Source: Clostridium hydrogeniformans DSM 21757
GTDB taxonomy: Bacteria; Bacillota; Clostridia; Clostridiales; Clostridiaceae
Length of the DNA: 38,274 bases
Direction of reading: 5' to 3'
Assembly (NCBI RefSeq): GCF_000686705.1
Contig: NZ_JMLJ01000022.1
Coordinates: forward strand, 1-38,274
Below the pieces are notes generated by a model that did no database searches, was not told where the DNA came from, and worked only from the letters and a program-made list of their open reading frames with translations. Shown in pieces: positions 35,419 through 38,274 of this stretch. How positions within the stretch are numbered: the stretch's first letter is position 1; each line of letters opens with the position of its first letter. Position numbers and translations under genes: made by a program.

Positions 35419-36303
35419 CTATTCATTAGTAAATTCTAAAGTATTCATAAAATTTCTCATTGCTTTTGAAATATTTTTATCTTTATGTCTTATAAATAAT
35501 ATATCTCTGTATAGCTCTACTCCATCTATTCTTAAAATATGAAGATTGTTGTTATACTTATCTTTCTCCACACATTGCCTAGATATACATGATATCCCAA
35601 GCCCCACTTCAACTATATTTTTTATAGCCTCATTATTTCCAAGCTCCATAAAGATATTATAATCTACATCATGTGCTTTAAATTTATTTTCTATAAGCTC
35701 TCTTGTTCCACTTCCAGCTTCTCTTATTATAAACTTTTCTTTAGCTAATTCTTCTTTTTTTATTACGTTCCTATTTGCCCACTTATGAGTCTTAGGTACT
35801 ATTATAACTAGCTCATCTCTCCAAAATTTATTTACTATTATCTCATCTACTTTAACACTGCCCTCCACTAATCCAAAATCAATTTCATTTTTTAATATTA
35901 AATTGCATATATCTTGTGTATTACCAATATGTGTACTTACTTCAACATTACTATATGCGTCTAAAAATCTTCTTATAATTTTAGGAACCATATATACACC
36001 TACAGTATTACTGGCACCTATTTTCAACTTTCCCTTATCCGCGTGATTTATATCTTTTATAGATTCTATACCCTCATCATATAAATTAATAATCCTTCTT
36101 ACATAACTATAAAAAACTTCTCCCTCATAGGTTAGATAAAGTCTCTTACTTACCCTATCAAAAAGTCTTACACCTAATTCCTGTTCTAGCTCGCTTACTG
36201 CCTGGCTTATTGAAGATTGACTTATAAACATTTTTTCAGCTACCCTAGTCATATTTAGTACATTAGCAACTTCATAAAATATTCTCATTCTTCTTTCATT
36301 CAT
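35419..36303 (-). CDS. LysR-family transcriptional regulator
   Basis: The 294-residue protein has an N-terminal winged HTH (NMTRVAEKMFISQSSISQAVSELEQELGVRLFDR) and a periplasmic-binding-like effector domain (about 90-290; GKLKIGASNTVGVYMVPKII). It resembles the CysL/YeiE subgroup often linked to YeiH transporters. It lies 67 bp after the transporter gene on the same strand rather than divergent from it. The effector is unknown, possibly a sulfur compound. Confidence 0.88.
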   Translation of the reverse strand: MNERRMRIFYEVANVLNMTRVAEKMFISQSSISQAVSELEQELGVRLFDRVSKRLYLTYEGEVFYSYVRRIINLYDEGIESIKDINHADKGKLKIGASNTVGVYMVPKIIRRFLDAYSNVEVSTHIGNTQDICNLILKNEIDFGLVEGSVKVDEIIVNKFWRDELVIIVPKTHKWANRNVIKKEELAKEKFIIREAGSGTRELIENKFKAHDVDYNIFMELGNNEAIKNIVEVGLGISCISRQCVEKDKYNNNLHILRIDGVELYRDILFIRHKDKNISKAMRNFMNTLEFTNE

Positions 36304-36370
36304 TTATTATCCCCCCTTAACTATGAACCTTTAATCAAAATATGTAACTTGCCTATATCGTTAATACTAA

Positions 36371-37375
36371 CTATAATAATATAGCTATAAATGTTATTGC
36401 AAATATTATCTGAAATATAGATATTAGTAATCCAAAACTTAAGGCTTTAGGACCTTGCTTAACAAGTTCTTCAAATCTTACATTCATACCTATAGCTGCT
36501 AATGCTATTATTTCTAAATTTCCGCTAACTCCCTTTAAAGCACCTTCTATCGACTCTGGAATAACACCAAAAGTATTTATTATACTTAATATAAAAAATC
36601 CCACTATAAACCACGGAATAGTTATATTAACCTGCTTATTTGCATTATGTTCATCTGTAGCTTCCTCTTTTTTTTCATAGTGACTATTTAACTTACTAAA
36701 TAAAGTAACTACCACTACCAATAATATTATTCTTAAAATCTTAAATATAGTTGATAAATTTATAAAATCTTCCCCTAAAAAAGCTGCTGATGCAAGAACC
36801 TGACCAACGGATTGTAATACTCCTCCTATCATAGCAGAGCTCTTCATCAAATCGCTTGAATAAAGAACTTCTCCTAGGAAAGGTAGTAAAAACATAAGAA
36901 TTGTTCCTACTAAGTTTACTATTGTAATAGCTATTCCTCTATCCTCTTCCTTTGCATCTATTACTGGAGCTGTTGCTGCTATAGCTGAAGATCCACATAC
37001 AGCATTCCCTGCCCCCATAAGCATAATAAATTTATTATTAAAATTAAAAAGTTTTCCTAAATATATAGCTATTGCTATTGTGCATATCATCTGAATTACT
37101 ATAAAAAATATTCCTGAAAAACCTATATTTAATATGGAATATACATTTAATGTTCCTCCCATTAATACAATTGATACTGACAATAAATCTTTTTCACAAA
37201 ATTTTGTTCCTGATAATAATGTCTTAGATTTTAATATGGTATTACCTAATAATATTCCTAAAAATATGGCTATACTTGCTGCCCCTATGTTAGGTACAAA
37301 TAAAGATAAAAGCCTTGCTATTATTGTTATAAAAATGCATGCTACAACTCCTGGTATGATATTTTTTATGTTCAT
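36371..37375 (-). CDS. YeiH-family putative sulfate/anion exporter
   Basis: Integral membrane protein of 334 residues with about ten hydrophobic segments. Family features are GAASIAIFLGILLGN near the N-terminus, the GAGNAVCGSSAIAATAPVI signature in the middle, and NLEIIALAAIGMNVRF near the end. YeiH proteins are named putative sulfate exporters, but their substrate is poorly established. The linked LysR regulator supports a regulated transport unit. AGAGGTGAT precedes the ATG. Upstream DNA (37376-37578) is AT-rich, with a 14-bp palindrome at 37424-37437. Confidence 0.9.
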   Translation of the reverse strand: MNIKNIIPGVVACIFITIIARLLSLFVPNIGAASIAIFLGILLGNTILKSKTLLSGTKFCEKDLLSVSIVLMGGTLNVYSILNIGFSGIFFIVIQMICTIAIAIYLGKLFNFNNKFIMLMGAGNAVCGSSAIAATAPVIDAKEEDRGIAITIVNLVGTILMFLLPFLGEVLYSSDLMKSSAMIGGVLQSVGQVLASAAFLGEDFINLSTIFKILRIILLVVVVTLFSKLNSHYEKKEEATDEHNANKQVNITIPWFIVGFFILSIINTFGVIPESIEGALKGVSGNLEIIALAAIGMNVRFEELVKQGPKALSFGLLISIFQIIFAITFIAILL

Positions 37376-37578
37376 AGAATCACCTCTATATAAATATACT
37401 ACTACAATATATATAAGTAAAATATAATTATAATTATATAATCATAATTATTTACTTATTATTATTTAGAACCTATAATCTTAAAACACTTTTATATACC
37501 TTTATCATAACCTTAAGTTTTAAAAATAATATCCTTATGCTTTAATTTACTTTTTATATAATATATTAAAATAAATAA

Positions 37579-37609
37579 AAAAAGCTAGTAACTTTGTTAC
37601 TAGCTTTTT
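37579..37609 (-). terminator. Terminator of the rRNA-tRNA operon
   Basis: AAAAAGCTAGTAAC pairs perfectly with GTTACTAGCTTTTT across three bases, directly after tRNA-Cys, with a T run on the minus strand. Confidence 0.92.
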
Positions 37610-37610
37610 G

Positions 37611-37684
37611 TGGAGGCGCCACCCGGATTTGAACCGGGGATAAGGGTGTTGCAGACCCGTGCCTTACCACTTGGCTATAGCGCC
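37611..37684 (-). tRNA. tRNA-Cys (anticodon GCA)
   Basis: Minus-strand cloverleaf beginning GGCGCTATAGCC, with anticodon loop CTGCAAC, T arm CCGGTTCAAATCCGG and an encoded CCA end. It is the last gene of the rrn operon. Confidence 0.97.
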
Positions 37685-37688
37685 GTGA

Positions 37689-37764
<76 letters not shown>

Positions 37765-37771
37765 ATACCAA

Positions 37772-37888
37772 CCTGGCAACATCCTACTCTCCCACTCAGT
37801 CTCCCAAGCAGTACCATCGGCCTTTTGAGGCTTAACCATCCTGTTCGGTATGGGAAGGGGTGTTACCCTCAAAAGCATCATCACCAGA
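37772..37888 (-). rRNA. rrf: 5S ribosomal RNA
   Basis: The minus strand shows the conserved 5S core CCCATACCGAACAGG, the 5' region TCTGGTGATGATG and the complementary 3' end GTTGCCAGG, about 117 nt. Ends are placed by terminal helix pairing and may shift by one or two bases. Confidence 0.95.
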
Positions 37889-37948
37889 TATTTTTTCCAT
37901 CACACTTGTATTATTATATACTAACATTTGTTTAATGTCAATACTTTT

Positions 37949-38016
37949 TTTGAAAGATTGTTCTTTCAAAATTACACATAGATAAGTTCTCAAAATTTTA
38001 ATTTTGTTAGAACTTA
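37949..38016 (-). other. Processing stems in the 23S-5S spacer
   Basis: Two hairpins lie in the spacer: TTTGAAAGA/TCTTTCAAA (37949-37970), and TAAGTTCT-CAAAATT paired with AATTTTG-TT-AGAACTTA (37983-38016). They probably guide RNase cleavage of the rRNA precursor. Confidence 0.5.
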
Positions 38017-38071
38017 CTACTTCTCAGCTATGCTGATGAAGTTTCATCACCTTTTTCCTAAGTAAATCTAT

Positions 38072-38274
38072 TGGTCAAGCCCTCGACCTATTAGTATGAG
38101 TCAGCTAAATACATTGCTGCACTTACACCTCTCACCTATCAACCTCGTGTTCTTCAAGGGGTCTTACTAGCTTACGCTATGGGAAATCTTATCTTGAGGT
38201 GGGCTTCACGCTTAGATGCTTTCAGCGTTTATCCCTTCCCGACATAGCTACCCAGCTGTGCCTTTGGCAAGACA
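38072..38274 (-). rRNA. rrl: 23S ribosomal RNA, 3' end (partial)
   Basis: The minus strand reads the conserved 23S 3' terminus, including ATCTAAGCGTGAAGCCCACC and CTGACTCATACTAATAGGTC, followed by GAGGGCTTGACCAA. Only the last ~200 bases are in the window; the 3' end is approximate. Confidence 0.95.

Overview
The window is a low-GC clostridial chromosome segment. Gene content, gene order and sequence fit Clostridium sensu stricto, most likely C. perfringens or a close relative (assigned from memory of family sequences, not from a search). Most genes are on the minus strand. The left edge starts at the stop of tuf. The right edge lies inside a 23S rRNA gene, so one rrn operon (23S-5S-tRNA-Phe-tRNA-Cys, minus strand) ends here.

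Regions, left to right: (1) 5-4201, a core information-processing block read right to left: mrnC, rlmB, yacP, sigH, tRNA-Thr, tuf. (2) 4311-6700, an accessory cassette between mrnC and cysS, which are normally neighbours. It holds a secreted precursor with ten tandem IEPNPWG motifs, a divergent HTH-TPR regulator of RRNPP type, palindromes in the shared promoter region, and an unlisted 23-residue hydrophobic ORF with its own promoter and a Fur-box-like site. I think this is a peptide-signalling locus and the most interesting part of the window. (3) 6829-11949, cysS, a prolyl-tRNA synthetase paralogue with a decayed catalytic core but an intact-looking editing domain, ispD, and a PIN-TRAM membrane protein. 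(4) 12221-16954, a small Cys-rich protein, a possible IS200/IS605 end, disA, radA, nagB and its GntR regulator. (5) 17161-18198, an unknown membrane-anchored protein. (6) 18382-22899, ctsR-mcsA-mcsB-clpC with a clear CtsR operator. (7) 23278-26557, a UlaG-like hydrolase, a cyanophycin-synthetase-like Mur ligase lacking the ATP-grasp domain, a 2[4Fe-4S] ferredoxin (missing from a simple long-ORF list) and a degenerate HMA-like protein. (8) 26570-31253, ricT, holB, darA, tmk, an Orn/Lys/Arg decarboxylase and csfB/gin, the same order as the B. subtilis csfB-yaaT region. (9) 31522-37375, an M20 peptidase-like protein, a small membrane protein, an LD-carboxypeptidase, an NDP-sugar epimerase, a LysR regulator and a YeiH-type transporter. 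(10) 37579-38274, the rrn operon end.

Several genes work together: DisA makes c-di-AMP and DarA binds it; CtsR, McsA, McsB and ClpC form the protein quality-control circuit; Tmk and HolB serve DNA replication; SigH and Gin act in sporulation control. Where the longest reading frame begins at a GTG inside the Shine-Dalgarno sequence, I moved the start to the ATG or TTG properly spaced from that site.
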